Source: Nematopogon swammerdamellus
Lineage: Eukaryota; Arthropoda; Insecta; Lepidoptera; Adelidae
Reading direction: 5' to 3'
Assembly: GCA_946902875.1 (NCBI GenBank)
Contig: OX336341.1
Location: forward strand, 992,001 to 1,056,000
DNA: 64,000 nucleotides
The position numbers and the translations under genes were made by a program. Position 1 is the stretch's first letter. Each line of letters starts with the position of its first letter. The notes below the pieces were generated by a model. The model did not search any database. It was not told where the DNA came from and saw only the letters and a list, made by a program, of their open reading frames with translations. Below are positions 1 to 11,225 of the stretch, one piece after another.

Positions 1-116
1 CGACATGAAATGAAGGGAAGGACTGGCATGGCACCTAGTTCACCCGGTGTTATGGGCTGACATCACGGATGTTGTAGGTGATGTAGCCAATCTTGTCAGT
101 TTCCATAAAAAAAAAA
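1..116 (+). repeat. SINE A, 3' part, cut by window edge
   Basis: Body and tail of the commonest SINE here, ending TTTCCAT then poly(A). Only the last third is in view. Confidence 0.8.
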
Positions 117-164
117 TTACGTACTCCTAAATTATACCATATTACATGAGAATTTTTACATATT

Positions 165-370
165 ACCATGGCGATGGAAAATAAAATTCATGCATATACC
201 AAGAACGTCACATTCATACGTGATACATATAACGTCACACCTGTTACTCAGTTGTGTTGGCAGAGCCAACGAATCTCCACGTGACACTGCCACTGTCCTG
301 ACACACCTCTAACGCCCCTTCCACACACTTGCTATTTTTCATACACGCTTATCAATATACTAATAATAAG
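165..370 (-). repeat. LINE L2 3' fragment
   Basis: Diverged copy of the L2 3' end seen best at 22,887-23,297. Shared landmarks are the CATAACGTCAC start and CCTGACACACCT. Confidence 0.5.
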
Positions 371-461
371 GGATGGAGTACATAAGTTACTTTGTTTTAA
401 AGGATATAGACTCTATGCATGATACTAAAACTAAATTGACTATTTTTAGAAATGTTTTCAG
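371..461. other. Unassigned short AT-rich spacer
   Basis: No feature seen. Confidence 0.3.
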
Positions 462-822
462 TATGTATGTCTGATCCTCCATAACTCTTGAACCGATCAT
501 TCGAATTCGATGAAAATTAGTACAAGTACATTAACCACACGTGACACAGGATCCCTTCTTGCACGTAGTACAGTTGGGATTGTCCGGTTGACCGGACCAC
601 CGCAACTTTTACCTAATATTTATATGTTCCGGGGCGAAACGCTCAGAAACGCATGCATGAAGTCCGGGCCTGAGATTTGACCCTCATACAAACCGAAATA
701 TTCCGCGCTCCGAAATAAAGGTACGGTAGCTGGCCTCGCCCTTAGTTACTTACTTTCATCGAGAAGAATTTTCTTCTTTTGAAAAACGACTTTCACGTGA
801 GCGAAGCCGCGGGCTAAAGCTA
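462..822 (-). repeat. Repeat L3 copy (retroelement-derived)
   Basis: Runs from CATAACTCTTGAACCGATCA to a GCGAAGCCGCGGGCTAAAGC end. It is related, in opposite orientation, to 29,716-29,972. It contains one unit of the GGCCTCGCCCTTAGTTACTT block that is tandemly amplified at 62-63.5 kb. Confidence 0.6.
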
Positions 823-1574
823 GTTCTTAAATATAATCCATATATTTATCTAAATTTAAAATATACCTAACGATTAATTTAATAAGTAAATGAGTACAGT
901 GTACCAAGGTTGTCGACTCTATTTGCTTGCCGGAAACTGGATAATAAACTTGCAGCATAGAATTCGATTGTATTCAATTTGACAAAGATATTAATAATAT
1001 AATATTTGCGATTCTGACTAGTGAATCACAATGCTTGTTGTCCAAGCACAAAGACAGAATCTAGCGATTAATTAATCAAAATAGAGTTCCTCGTGTCTTC
1101 GTTTTATTAATTTCAATCACGCTACACGCTGTATGTAAGGACGACTTCAATGCTACGGCGACCACGACTATTCTTGTTTTTATTTTATTAATGAATCTAA
1201 TTAATGAATCTGCTTGATTTATTAATGGTTATGTAACTCTTTGGAGACGAATTGATTAAATTGTAACTTGATTACTCGTTTTTTTTATTCCTGCATAATT
1301 AGTAATTAAGTATGACCGTCCGTCCTTCCGTCTAAATAAATTAAGGCTTATCTATTCACGAATCGTCAATTAAACCTTATCTGTGACCTAAATCGCCGAA
1401 AACATAATAAAAACGTCCACATCTGACCATAGAGACAACTCGAGTCTGTTTCCGCCCAAAAATTTATAATGCAAAAGCTGTGTTGTTGAACTCCAAGAGT
1501 TTGAAACCATAGAATAGGTATATAATGATAGGCTTGAACCGACTGGCTTTGCTGCCTTAGAGACGGCATTTATG
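823..1574. other. AT-rich DNA, nothing recognised
   Basis: No splice-bounded open frame, repeat family or RNA gene seen on either strand. Confidence 0.5.
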
Positions 1575-1900
1575 TAAATAGTTGGTGTTTTCCACCCAGT
1601 TCAGTGTGTTAACAGAAGTTCTGTTAACCGCGGGCCCGACCGCAGCCAAGCACTCGCCCTGAGGATGGACTGCACGTGCCAGTCCGAAACGTCTCGGCCA
1701 CAATGACCGCGAATTCAAACCATGGTAAGCCAAATAACAACCATAATATTAATATCCATGGTAGACTAAAAGCAGTTCAGTGTAGCCGGCACGACCCAAG
1801 GGAAGCACTGACGTGGCACCTAGTTCACCAATGTGTTATGGGCTGACATCACGGATGTAGTAGGTGATGTAGCCAACCGTGTCAGTTTCAATAACAAAAC
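1575..1900 (+). repeat. SINE A, interrupted by a 165-bp insert
   Basis: The 3' body of SINE A is split at CAGTTCAGTGT, which is present on both sides (1,597-1,607 and 1,773-1,783) as an 11-bp duplication around the insert. The element lacks its usual poly(A). Confidence 0.8.
1608..1772. mobile_element. Insert inside SINE A with 11-bp target duplication
   Basis: The 165-bp insert begins with hairpin-forming TTAACAGAAGTTCTGTTAA. It contains CCTGAGGATGGACTGCACGT followed by CCAGTCCGAAACGTC, a phrase like that near the end of Penelope-type retroelement coding regions. Family assignment is tentative. Confidence 0.45.
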
Positions 1901-2822
1901 AATTTATTTATTTCTTGGAGTAAAACATTTATAGACACAGACAACATTAGACGTGCGGTCTCTTACAGAGTTATTTACGAAGTTGTCCCACGATAATGTT
2001 ACCAATTACATACAAAACTGACTTATTAGGCCAATCAAATTAGAATTTTTTGAGGAAATAATTCCCAGCAAGCTGGAAATCGTTTTAATACCTTCATTTG
2101 GACCTAAATGCGTGTAATGCGAGTTTGCACCATCCCAGGAGGTGTGCATAACTTTTAGGTGCCAAATAACCTAGAAATTTTTCCTCATTTTTCAGTTTTT
2201 TGATTGTAGCTTGAAAACGGTACGTCGGACGGAAAATGTTGTTATCTCAATATTAAAGAGGGTTAAATTCTGCGTCGAATGACACTTCAAACTTCAAATT
2301 CGGTTCAGTGGTATAGCCGAAATCAAAAGTTAGAAACCGGGAAAATTTATCATTTAGGTGCAAACTTACATATTGCGACTTTTCAAGGCCACATATCTTT
2401 GAAACAGATACTCCAATTGAAAAACCCATACAATAAAAGTTGTAGAGAATAAAATTTCACTTTATATAGACACCTGAATTTACAAATTCAGTCATTTTGA
2501 AAGACTAAATTTGGCATCAATTCAAAATATCGGTATTTTTCTAAGTCCTATGCATTGTGAGGGTTAAGAAGAACATTTCATGTGCAAAATGCAAATTTCT
2601 AAGAGAAATTTCTAATGAGCAGAAATTTGAGTAATGTGAATGAAAAATATTATTGGACTGGACTGGCTGTGGCAGTTGAGGCAAATTGTTGAACATTTCA
2701 TGTCTACTTTCCGGCAGCTGCACCTTCTATATGGAGTATGATAGATAATTGCTTTCGTTGAACAAACTTGATGCTCTAACCTCGCCTCTATAGATTTTTT
2801 TGTGGAAGATTTAAACAGATAA
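1901..2822. other. AT-rich DNA, nothing recognised
   Basis: No recognisable gene or repeat. The small open frames are not supported by splice signals. Confidence 0.45.
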
Positions 2823-3045
2823 AACTGGGTGAACTAGGTGCCATGTCAGTGCTTCCCTTAATTTTCATATCGGCTACACTGAACTGGACGGAAAACCCGA
2901 ACTATTTACATAGCCGTTTCGACCGACGTTACATTCAGTGCGGTGGTACCAACCCGGGCGGGATAAACCCTACCCTACCACCTAGTAAGGTAAAAAGGGA
3001 AGGGACCTACAGTTTTACATGGAATCCGAACCATGGTCATGGTCG
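2823..3045 (-). repeat. SINE A, partial
   Basis: Reverse-oriented SINE A body lacking the poly(A) end and the tRNA/5S head. Confidence 0.8.
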
Positions 3046-3149
3046 ATCTGGTATTGCGCCAGTAGTTATTGTGTTAGTCAAAGTTTTTCTACCACACTTG
3101 TTTGCTTTCACATATAGTTCAATATTTGGCAATCAGCACATCAATGTTA

Positions 3150-3508
3150 CTTTGTGAAAGACTTATTCCACGGGGAGTGCTCGGAGGAGCTGTTTAACGC
3201 GATTCCGCGTCGCCCCCTTTCCACCTCCGTACAACGCGCACTGCGCATGGATTGCATCCCTATAAGCTGGACTCACCGACCGGTTCTGCAGATTCTTCCT
3301 CCACAGAACCGGTAAACTCTGGAACGCTCTACCTGCCTACATATTTCCCCCCAAGTGCAGTCTCGGGTCCTTCAAGAGAGGCGTGAATGGGCACCTGTCA
3401 GGCCGGCATGGCATTCGCAGCCCCCGCATGCGGCCGAATATCCATGGGCGTCGCTAGACACCTTATGGGTGGCTCGGCGGCACATGTCGCGCTTACTATA
3501 AAAAAAAG
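3150..3508 (+). repeat. LINE L1 3' end with decayed reverse-transcriptase C-terminus
   Basis: 5'-truncated LINE end. Frames interrupted by small indels still spell RT C-terminal phrases such as SFKRGVNGHLSGRHGIRSP, followed by a short UTR and poly(A). Closely related to 54,722-55,118. Confidence 0.75.
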
Positions 3509-3844
3509 ACTTTTGCAAATTACATTTCCGCCGACAAATCGAATTCGGCTTTTTCGCTTTAAACTTTAATTCAGTAGGTATGGTTAACCGTTTTAACAGC
3601 CCATAATTATGTAAGGTGTGGGAAGTTAAACGGTGTAGTTAAATCTAAACTCGCTTTCGAAGCAGAAGAGTGCAGGTTTCCGGACTCAGTTTATCGGCGA
3701 ACTGTATCGAGAACGACAGACGATAATGTTTTATGGTGTGCCCACTTGGCCAGTCCTGCGTCCACCTACAGCAGCGCTATTACGTTTCTGGTGTTATGTA
3801 TGGCGCTAATCTTAGCGCTATAGCCAACTTCTGGGATGCAAGTT
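3509..3844. other. Unassigned sequence
   Basis: Nothing recognised between the LINE end and the next SINE. Confidence 0.4.
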
Positions 3845-4230
3845 GTTTTTTTTTTTATGAAAACTGACACGGTTGGCTACATCACCTACAACATCCGTGA
3901 TGTCAGCCCATAACACCGGACGAACTAGGTGCCATGTCAGTGCTTACCTTCGATCGTGCCGGCTACACTGAACTGGACGGAAAACACAAATTATTTACAT
4001 AGCCGTTTCGACCGACGTTTCATTCAGTGCGGTGGTACCAATCCGGGCGGGTTGAACCCTACCACCTACTAAGGTAAGAAGGGAAGGGACCTACAGTTTT
4101 ACGTGGAATCCGAACCACGGTCAGCCTCCAACGGTCGAGCGGTCACCCATCCAAGTACTGACCGCGCCCAGCGTTGCTTAACAATCAATAGCAACAGTCG
4201 ACTGTCTGCACCACTGAGCTATCGAGGCTG
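3845..4230 (-). repeat. SINE A, full length with tRNA/5S-like head
   Basis: Complete copy reading, on the minus strand, a tRNA-like A-box region (GCCTCGATAGCTCAGTGGT), a 5S rRNA-like region (GTTAAGCAACGCTGGG, then CAGTACTTGGATGGGTGACC), the common body and poly(A). Confidence 0.88.
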
Positions 4231-4444
4231 CTTACGCGACGCCCATTGACATTACGTCGTTTGTTTGTGGAGTTGCTATGCTGGCCTGGCATATGCTTAC
4301 GAGACGCCCCGACGACGACGATATTGATCATAAGGGGTACCCCTTTCCCATCACATTATCTTTATTTATTACTTTTCCAAACTGGCCAGACACGTGTCCT
4401 AAACTTGCACGATTAATTGTTCTTCAATTTGTATGATGAAGTTA

Positions 4445-4511
4445 CCAAAGAGTTTGTATTACGTCGCTGCGCTCCTTAAAGGAGCGCAGCGACGTAATGC
4501 AAACTCTTTGG
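4445..4511. mobile_element. 67-bp near-perfect palindrome with 6-bp flanking duplication
   Basis: Two 33-base arms around one central base with one mismatch. Ends are CCAAAGAGTTTGT and its complement. Flanked on both sides by AAGTTA. Shares 13-bp ends with 28,303-28,329. Confidence 0.7.
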
Positions 4512-4689
4512 AAGTTACATACAAGAACTTCCATAATGCGTCAGCCACGGCATCGCCTGAAAAGATAATGTAATATAACTGTAAATTTTTGCACAAGTCG
4601 TTTGGAGTTTGCTACTATTAAATGCAGGTAATTACTACTAATCAGAACTCTCAGTAAAATTGTTAATCTTGCTCTCAAGCTGTATTTTC

Positions 4690-4880
4690 GATAGACTGTA
4701 GGCCATTTTATTATATGGCTAGTCACTAAAATACTTGTAATAATATGTGATGTAAAATAAATACCCCGCAAATTTTCTTGTCGGTTCTTCTTCGTGGGTG
4801 TAATCCAACAGGATAGGACAAATTGTGACAAGTTCAAGTTTTACGGTCATTATGATTGATCAATAAACAATAAACTTGTG
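4690..4880 (+). repeat. LINE-like tail L4
   Basis: Matches the 3' part of 16,783-16,985 (GGCTAGTCACTAAA, then TTGTCGGTTCTTCTTCGTGG, then ATGATCAATAAACAATA). Confidence 0.6.
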
Positions 4881-4885
4881 AGCAA

Positions 4886-5372
4886 GTATTTCGTTGGGTA
4901 CCGTACTGGATGTAAGACGGCCTCGGCTGTGTAATCTCTAGTCCAGTATAGCCTGCAATCCAAATGGAAGTTTTCGGTAGTGCACCTACCTCACAGAGCA
5001 TCAAATACCTACCGCCCGCGCCCCCTACTAGAGGCGCCCTAAGCGATGATATTTGAAACCCAATAACCGTACGCTGAGCTGCTAGCGTTTCGTATGTGTG
5101 TGTGTGTGTGCTAGTATCGACACTACACACAAAGAGGAGCAAGTTAGGCACACGCACAAAACAAATGCACACGCACAACACACATGTAAGTCATAGGCCA
5201 CACCCACAGGCTTCAACGGCGTTGTAGAGAAATCGCGCTCACGGCGCCTCTAGTAGGGGCGGGCGCGCGCATTTCATGCTCTGTGACCTACCTTCTCGGA
5301 GGTGATATTGGCTGGTCGGAGCATATGCTTTGGCCCCTCTGACTCAGCCACCCATACCGGATTACATAAAAA
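4886..5372 (+). repeat. SINE B, interrupted by a hAT-like MITE
   Basis: SINE B body (ACTGGATGTAAGACGGCC to CACCCATACCGGATTACATA plus poly(A)), split at ACCTACCT by the element at 4,992-5,285. Confidence 0.8.
4992..5285. mobile_element. hAT-like MITE, 294 bp
   Basis: Terminal inverted repeats of about 50 bp (starting CACAGAGCAT, containing CCTACTAGAGGCGCC) and a perfect 8-bp target duplication ACCTACCT (4,984-4,991 and 5,286-5,293). The 8-bp duplication and CA-start fit the hAT superfamily. It has no coding capacity and contains a short GT repeat. Confidence 0.8.
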
Positions 5373-5954
5373 AATCTACTTGCAAGACTTACAAGCATAA
5401 GCCGAAGGTGCAAGTAAATATGTTTTTTCTGTTATTTTACAACATTTTATGGGCTCTTTGTTATTTAACATCCATTCGGGTTATTAGGTACATAACAAGG
5501 TATTTTCAAACACTCATAGTAAACATAATTCCAACATTTAAAACGCTGGTAGTGTTAGAAATAAATTAGTATCGGAATACGCACCGAGCGGCTGACCTCT
5601 GCTCCTCTCGGCTCTATAAAACGACTCGGAGCTATATAAACTCAGCAATAAAAGGCAAATTAAAAAGCAAGCGAACTAGGTCGCTTCATGTACTTAGCTA
5701 CGAGGACCTATCTACCTACCATGCCGTACACAGACACAGGCGGCAGGGGAAAGTATGTCATGGTTTTGAGCAAAGCAAACAAGAGTTAAGCTCGTTGAAT
5801 TTTTACTTTTCGCATGCATTAAGGCTGAGCGAGTGTTAAGGCATTCATATTAAGTTGTTTTAGGTGTTTTGTAAGTTTCGTGCGTGAACACTGTGTTCAA
5901 GTTCATTCACATAAAACTTTTAGGGTTGGAATGTTTACTAATGTTTTTTGAGTT
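5373..5954. other. AT-rich DNA, nothing recognised
   Basis: No repeat family or exon identified. A 79-codon frame at 5,330-5,569 starts inside the SINE B end and has no support. Confidence 0.4.
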
Positions 5955-6320
5955 TTTTTATGGATACGCGGGACACTTGGCACCGGCATCAGCATGAATT
6001 GTTGAGTCGGCGACGCCCAAAATCATTCGGTTTAGAACGGGGGCTGCGAATGCCGTGCCGGCGTGACAGATGCCTTTTTACGCTTCCCGTGAAAGATCCT
6101 AAGTCAAACACTGAAGGAAACACATCGGGAAGAAGTGCATTCCAGAGTTTCGCAGTGCGGAAGATAAAAGAAATACTGGAGCGCTTAGTCCGCACTTTAG
6201 GCAGCTCTACAGCAAAGGGATGCATTCCCTGTCTGCTACGCGTGGACCTATGGTGAAATGGTGAGATCGGAATCGTTACGAACAGCTTCTCAGAGCATTC
6301 ACCGTTGAACAGTCGACATA
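5955..6320 (-). repeat. LINE 3' end (L1 relative) with reverse-transcriptase C-terminus
   Basis: The minus strand reads FNGECSEKLFVTIPISPFHH, then RTAKLWNALLPDVFPS and SFTGSVKRHLSRRHGIRSPR in one frame from about 6,310 to 5,989. It is a distinct, less decayed subfamily from L1 and has no poly(A). Confidence 0.7.
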
Positions 6321-6689
6321 GTTTACCCTGTTATTAATTATACTCATTTATTTTATTTTAATGTCCGTGCTGTCACAGCACACATCTTCAAGATCTTCTG
6401 CGAAGCCAGCGTCTGAAGACAAAGTGAGTGTTGTATGCAGCCGGGACTTAGTACGATGTTTGGATCGCAATCTCACCGCTGCCAAATATTATGCAACCTA
6501 CCCACAGCTACAATCTTCGAAAAATTAGCTTGACGTCTGGTACCACGGGCACCAGACGTCGGCTCCAGGAACTCCCACAGAAGAAGTCCCGTCCCTGAAG
6601 AAGACCGTGACGTAGCGGGCGAACCGTCGACTTATGTAAGTCTTCAGTACCTACCACTGTTAATCCGTAAGCATTTAGAATGAGTTGAT
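6321..6689. other. Unassigned sequence with one hairpin
   Basis: ACGTCTGGT and its complement form a short hairpin near 6,534-6,560. Nothing else recognised. Confidence 0.35.
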
Positions 6690-7073
6690 TTTTTTTTTAT
6701 GGAAACTGACACGGTTGGCTACATCACCTACAACGTCCGTGATGTCAGCCCATAACACCGGGTGAACTAGGTGCCATGTCAGTGCTTCCCCCTTTGATCG
6801 TGCCGGCTACACTGAACTGGTCGGAAAACACAAACTATTTACATAGCCATTTCGACCGACGTTTCATTCAGTGCGGTGGTACCAACCCGGGCGGGTTAAA
6901 CCCTACCACCAAGTAAGATTAGGAGGGAAGGGACCTACAGTTTTACGAGGAATCCGAACCTCGGTCAGCCTCCAACGGTCAGCGGTCACCCATCCAAGTA
7001 CTGACCGCACCCAGCGTTGCTTAACATTCAATAGCGACAGTTGACTGTCTGCACCACTGAGCTATCGAGGCTG
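6690..7073 (-). repeat. SINE A, full length
   Basis: Complete copy of the subfamily with CCTCGGTCAGCC and TAAGATTAGGAGGGAAGG, including the tRNA/5S-like head. Confidence 0.88.
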
Positions 7074-7079
7074 ACTGAC

Positions 7080-7206
7080 ACCGACGTTTCATTCAGTGCG
7101 GTGGTATCAACCCGGGCGGGTTAAACCCTACCACCAAGTAAGATTAGGAGGGAAGGGACCTACAGTTTTACGAGGAATCCGAACCTCGGTCAGCCTCCAA
7201 CGGTCA
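7080..7206 (-). repeat. SINE A, partial second copy next to the first
   Basis: Repeats the middle of the adjacent copy almost base for base, suggesting local duplication rather than an independent insertion. Confidence 0.75.
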
Positions 7207-7337
7207 GTGTAGGTATTTGTACTTGCCCATCGGTTGTGCACCTAGCACGGTTCTATCTGTACCGCGCCTGACATCCAGGCATCATGAAAGAAAATATCTG
7301 AGGAATGTTAGTTTTATTTGTTTATTATTTACCTACA

Positions 7338-7533
7338 TATTGTTTATCGTATAATTTCATCCATATGTAAATTGTTTTTCGTATAATTTCATCCATATCT
7401 AAATTGTTTATCGTATAATTTCATCCATATGTAAATTGTTTTTCGTATAATTTCATCCATATGTAAATTGTTTATCGTATAATTTCATCTATATGTAAAT
7501 TGATTATCGTATAATTTCATCCATATGTAAATT
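7338..7533. repeat. Minisatellite, 32-bp unit, six copies
   Basis: The unit contains CGTATAATTTCATCCATATG and repeats at exactly 32-bp spacing with few substitutions (A/T and C/G changes between alternate units). Confidence 0.9.
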
Positions 7534-7680
7534 ACCTACGTTTGGGCATGTCGAAAATTCCGCCACTTCTATTTCAACGTGAAGATGAACTGACAAACTT
7601 CGCGAGTCTCCATGACTACCGCTCACAAGAACATTATTATTTATAGCATAAACGTGAATACTTAAGAATCTGACCACTAT

Positions 7681-7970
7681 CAGGCCTCACGCACTCTATG
7701 TACTTGCGCGCGCTAACTACCTATCATCCGACGGGCCGCCGGCGGTCTTTTTCAGTACAAATTCGTCAGCCGCGCGAAGTATACATAGACGCTCGCCCAC
7801 GCAACTGCGCGCAGCTGCAAAGCAATAAACACTTTACACTCGATCGTTAAGGTACATTTTCGCACGCAGCGATTGGCGATGTGAAACAGTAGGCTATTAA
7901 AGCCCGAAGGTAGGAACATTTTCTATGGAGTGATTTATCTGTTACGAAGTAACTATTAAGTAATCTGTGC
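7681..7970 (+). repeat. Dispersed repeat H, copy 1
   Basis: About 290 bp highly similar to 49,667-49,980, running from CAGGCCTCACGCACTCTATG to AACTATTAAGTAATCTGTG. More GC-rich than its flanks and without a long open frame. Family unknown. Confidence 0.8.
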
Positions 7971-8885
7971 CACTATGCCTATTTACATCTGGCATATAGG
8001 CCATCGTCAATTTTGACATTTAATTAAATCAAGGCAACATCAGCTGTCTGTCTACATATCCCTGCAAAAAGAATAAAAGGAAATGAACTTTACAAGGAAC
8101 TTTGTATGTTGCATGGACTTTTGATGTTCATGGTCTTGTGGTTTTTCAATTAACCCATTTGTCGTATCGTTTTAATTACATAAAAATTTTATGTACACAC
8201 CTATGTATACACTTGTGAACTTAATAAAAAAGTAAAAAAAAAACACACTTAAATGCAGTCTTCCTGCGTCGAGTGTTGTTTTTATCCAGCAGCCTTCGCT
8301 CGCGCTAATTCTCGCACCAGCCAAACCCACCTGACCTCGTCCAATCTACTCGCACTCACACCCAAATAATTCCACAGTATATACCTACGTAGGTAAAGCC
8401 GAAGCGTAGAACTGTTATAGCGATCATTACATTGCTTATGTCATATACAATTTTACACTTCGTCCCCAGCATACGCGTAACAAGGTATGCATTTTGGGGT
8501 AAATTCGATAAACGTCTTACTTTCGGGGGTCATTCAGAAAAATTGCATCACAAAAAACTTGTGCTTTTGAAAGCTTCGTGCTACGAAAGTTTACAAGTTT
8601 ATAATATAAGTTACAAAAGTGCCTATCAGGCGGCTACACAAGGAAGATTGCTTTAAAAATTTGTCGAGGCGCGGTCGCCGCTCACTAAGAAGCGAGCTAG
8701 CGAGCAAATTACTTGTCCGTTTGGGACAAATTAAACTGTATCTTATAGAGAAGATAGATTTCCTATATTTTGATACAAAAATACATTTGAAACATAAAAA
8801 AATTTGTAGTGACGATTGGAAAATAACATCTGAGACTCCGAGACAGAAAACAAGGAAGGAAGAAAAAAACAAGAAACAAAATAAT
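7971..8885. other. AT-rich DNA, nothing recognised
   Basis: Overlapping short frames on both strands near 8,590-8,910 lack supporting features. Confidence 0.4.
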
Positions 8886-9120
8886 ATTTTTTTTTTTATT
8901 TTATTGAATTAGTCTGACATGGTTGACTGCATCACCTACTATACCCGTGATCTCAGCCCATAAAACCTTGCCAAAATATTGCCATGTCAGCGCTTCCCTT
9001 TGGTCGTGCCGGCTACACTGAACTGGACGGAAAATACGAACTATTTAGCCACTTCGAACGGCATTTCATTCAGTACTGTGGTCCTTCCTTAGTAATGTGA
9101 CAAGGGAAGGGACCTGCAGT
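8886..9120 (-). repeat. SINE A, old partial copy
   Basis: Diverged body with a T-rich start and several deletions. Confidence 0.7.
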
Positions 9121-9246
9121 AAAAAAAATTACGAATTAGTCTTACGAGTTTGTTCATTTTATAACCATTTAATAACTATTGGATGATAAAGTAGGTAGAT
9201 ATTATGAAGTGCAATTTTAATGACGAACTGCCCTAGCAATAGATTT

Positions 9247-9565
9247 TTTTTTTGGAAACTGACACTGTTGGTTACATTACCTACAACATCCGTGATGTCA
9301 GCCCATAACACCACTGGGTGAACTTGGTGCCACGTCAGTGCTTCCCTTCGGTCTTACCGGCTACACTGAACTGGACGGAAAGCACAAACTATTTTCATAG
9401 CCGTTTCGACCGACCTTTCATTCAGTGCGGTGGTACCAACCCGGGCGGGTTAAAAAACCCTACCACCTAGTAATTTAAGAAGGGAGTCATTTAGTCGCCT
9501 TTTACAATACACAAGGGGAGAGATGCAGTGGGGCTATTTTTTTTTAAGTACCGGCCCCACACGGT
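9247..9565 (-). repeat. SINE C, full length
   Basis: Same body and tail as SINE A, but the head is TACCGTGTGGGGCCGGTACT, then AGCCCCACTGCATCTCTCCC and GTCGTAAAAGGCGACTAAGG, a phrase I recall from widespread moth SINEs. Confidence 0.82.
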
Positions 9566-9829
9566 AGTCCCATAGATGGCTCTTCTATAATGTTATCTCT
9601 TTGTTCACACTATTATCGCGCTGGAGGAGGTGTGAACGTGTGAACCGTCAATCAGATAGTTCGGCGGGACGAATTGATAGAAGACAGCTCGCTTCTCACC
9701 TCTGAACCTTTGAACGCTGCGACACATCTGTATGTCGCGACCGAGGGTTGGAGATCAATGTTTATGAAGCACTAAGATAATCTTAACTAGGTAACTCCGC
9801 CCGCACTAGTTAGCTTACATTATATTGTA
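9566..9829. other. Unassigned sequence
   Basis: Nothing recognised. Confidence 0.35.
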
Positions 9830-11225
9830 CTAGCTGTGCACGCGGCTCCACCCGCTCTCATATTTGACTTCTCTGCTAACCTCATAAGCCATTTAACGTG
9901 ATGAAAAGTAGCCTATAATGCAGTGATTCGCAAACTGGGTGCCGCGGCACCCCGGGGTGCCGCGAACCTACGCCAGGGGCGCCGCGAAAAAGTGGACATT
10001 ATTTGACCGAGCGAGCGCGAAGCGCGAGCGAAGCGTCTCCGTTTCAGCTTGAGCAAAAATGCGTACGTATGTCTGCTGGATGTCCGGCTGTTTCTCAACA
10101 AGTTATTGGTAATTTTTCAAAATCGCTGAGCCATGGGGGTCGAGGTGCGCCGGTGAACATTTATTCAGTTTTAAGCTATACAAAAACAGACTCGCGAGGT
10201 CTACAGCTCACAGAGCCACTCACTAGTAGTAAATAATTAAATTCAAAATAAGTATAAAAGTAATGTACCTACCTACATACTTAATCGAAATACATATTTC
10301 TAGACTTTTTTCTAGGAAACCTACGTGAAAAGCCTATATTTTCGAAATGTACGTTAAATTTACTAGTCATTGCATTAGTAACACGTCTAGGAATTCTACC
10401 GGTTTCAATCAAAACATCAAAAGAAAAAAAAATTTCGAGAGAAGTCGAATTTTTTTTCGACTCGCTTCGAAAACACGGTTCTTCGCAAATAAATCGTTCC
10501 TCAACTGTTAGAACTATTGTAAAGTGAAGATTACATACCAGTCCATTGTTTGTGACACAGAAACACCACAATAAACGTCACATTAATCAATTTTAATCGA
10601 AAACAAGCGACTGACTCCGCCGACTCAAGTGGCCTGACTGACGGAGTTTGTTTTCGAGAATTTTTTCCAAGGGCAGGCATAGAAACGTCATAGAAGTGTG
10701 GATTTGTAGAGCTAGCCTGTTCTTTCATGAATAATGACACATAAGTTAGAAGAGATTGGCATGATATTCGAATTTTAAGAAATAATTTACTATGATCTCA
10801 TCCACGACGCCTAATATAGGCGCCTGGCACATGCGCGGGTGAAAATGGCGCCGCCTATATTAGGCGGCTGGCACTTGAATGAAACATTTACATTTCGATG
10901 CGTAACTTTTACGCATCGCAAAATTGTGTTTCTTATTCCTTTCGAAAATATTACTTGGTTTACATATTTGCATGATTCGTTTATCACAGTTCAGATATGA
11001 TGCCTATGAAAGACACCAACCGAATATTGAAGCGGTGTGCCGCACAATTTCTTGGACGGGTTAAGGGCGCCGTCAGCTAAAAAAGTTTGAGAACCACTGA
11101 TAATGTATGGGAAGAACCAAGCTATCCGTCGAAGCAAACTGTATTAAAATCGGTTCAGTGGTTCTCAAGTAATAAGCGGACAGACATACATACAGACAGA
11201 AAGCAGACGTTGAATTTTATTAAAG
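9830..11225 (+). repeat. LINE-derived tail split by a hAT element
   Basis: The left part (9,830-9,920, AGCTGTGCACGCGGCTCCAC ... ATGAAAAGTAGCCTAT) and right part (11,100-11,225, ATCGGTTCAGTGGTTCTCAA, then repeated CAGACA) together form a familiar moth retroelement 3' region interrupted at 9,921. Confidence 0.6.
9921..11099. mobile_element. Non-autonomous hAT-like element, 1.18 kb
   Basis: Ends CAGTGATTCGCAAACT and AGTTTGAGAACCACTG are the classic hAT terminal repeat (CAGTGGTTCTCAAACT type). Flanks share ATAATG, an imperfect 8-bp duplication. GC-rich terminal regions are full of GCCGCGG motifs. A subterminal inverted pair (GCCTAATATAGGCG / CGCCTATATTAGGC) lies at about 10,809-10,876. No transposase is recognised. 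Confidence 0.75.

Noticed and set aside
4834..5181. 115-codon minus-strand frame
   Set aside because: It runs across a SINE B, a MITE and a GT repeat, with no coherent protein signal.
7338..7533. CRISPR array
   Set aside because: The 32-bp units are directly adjacent with no spacers, and the DNA is eukaryotic. It is a minisatellite.
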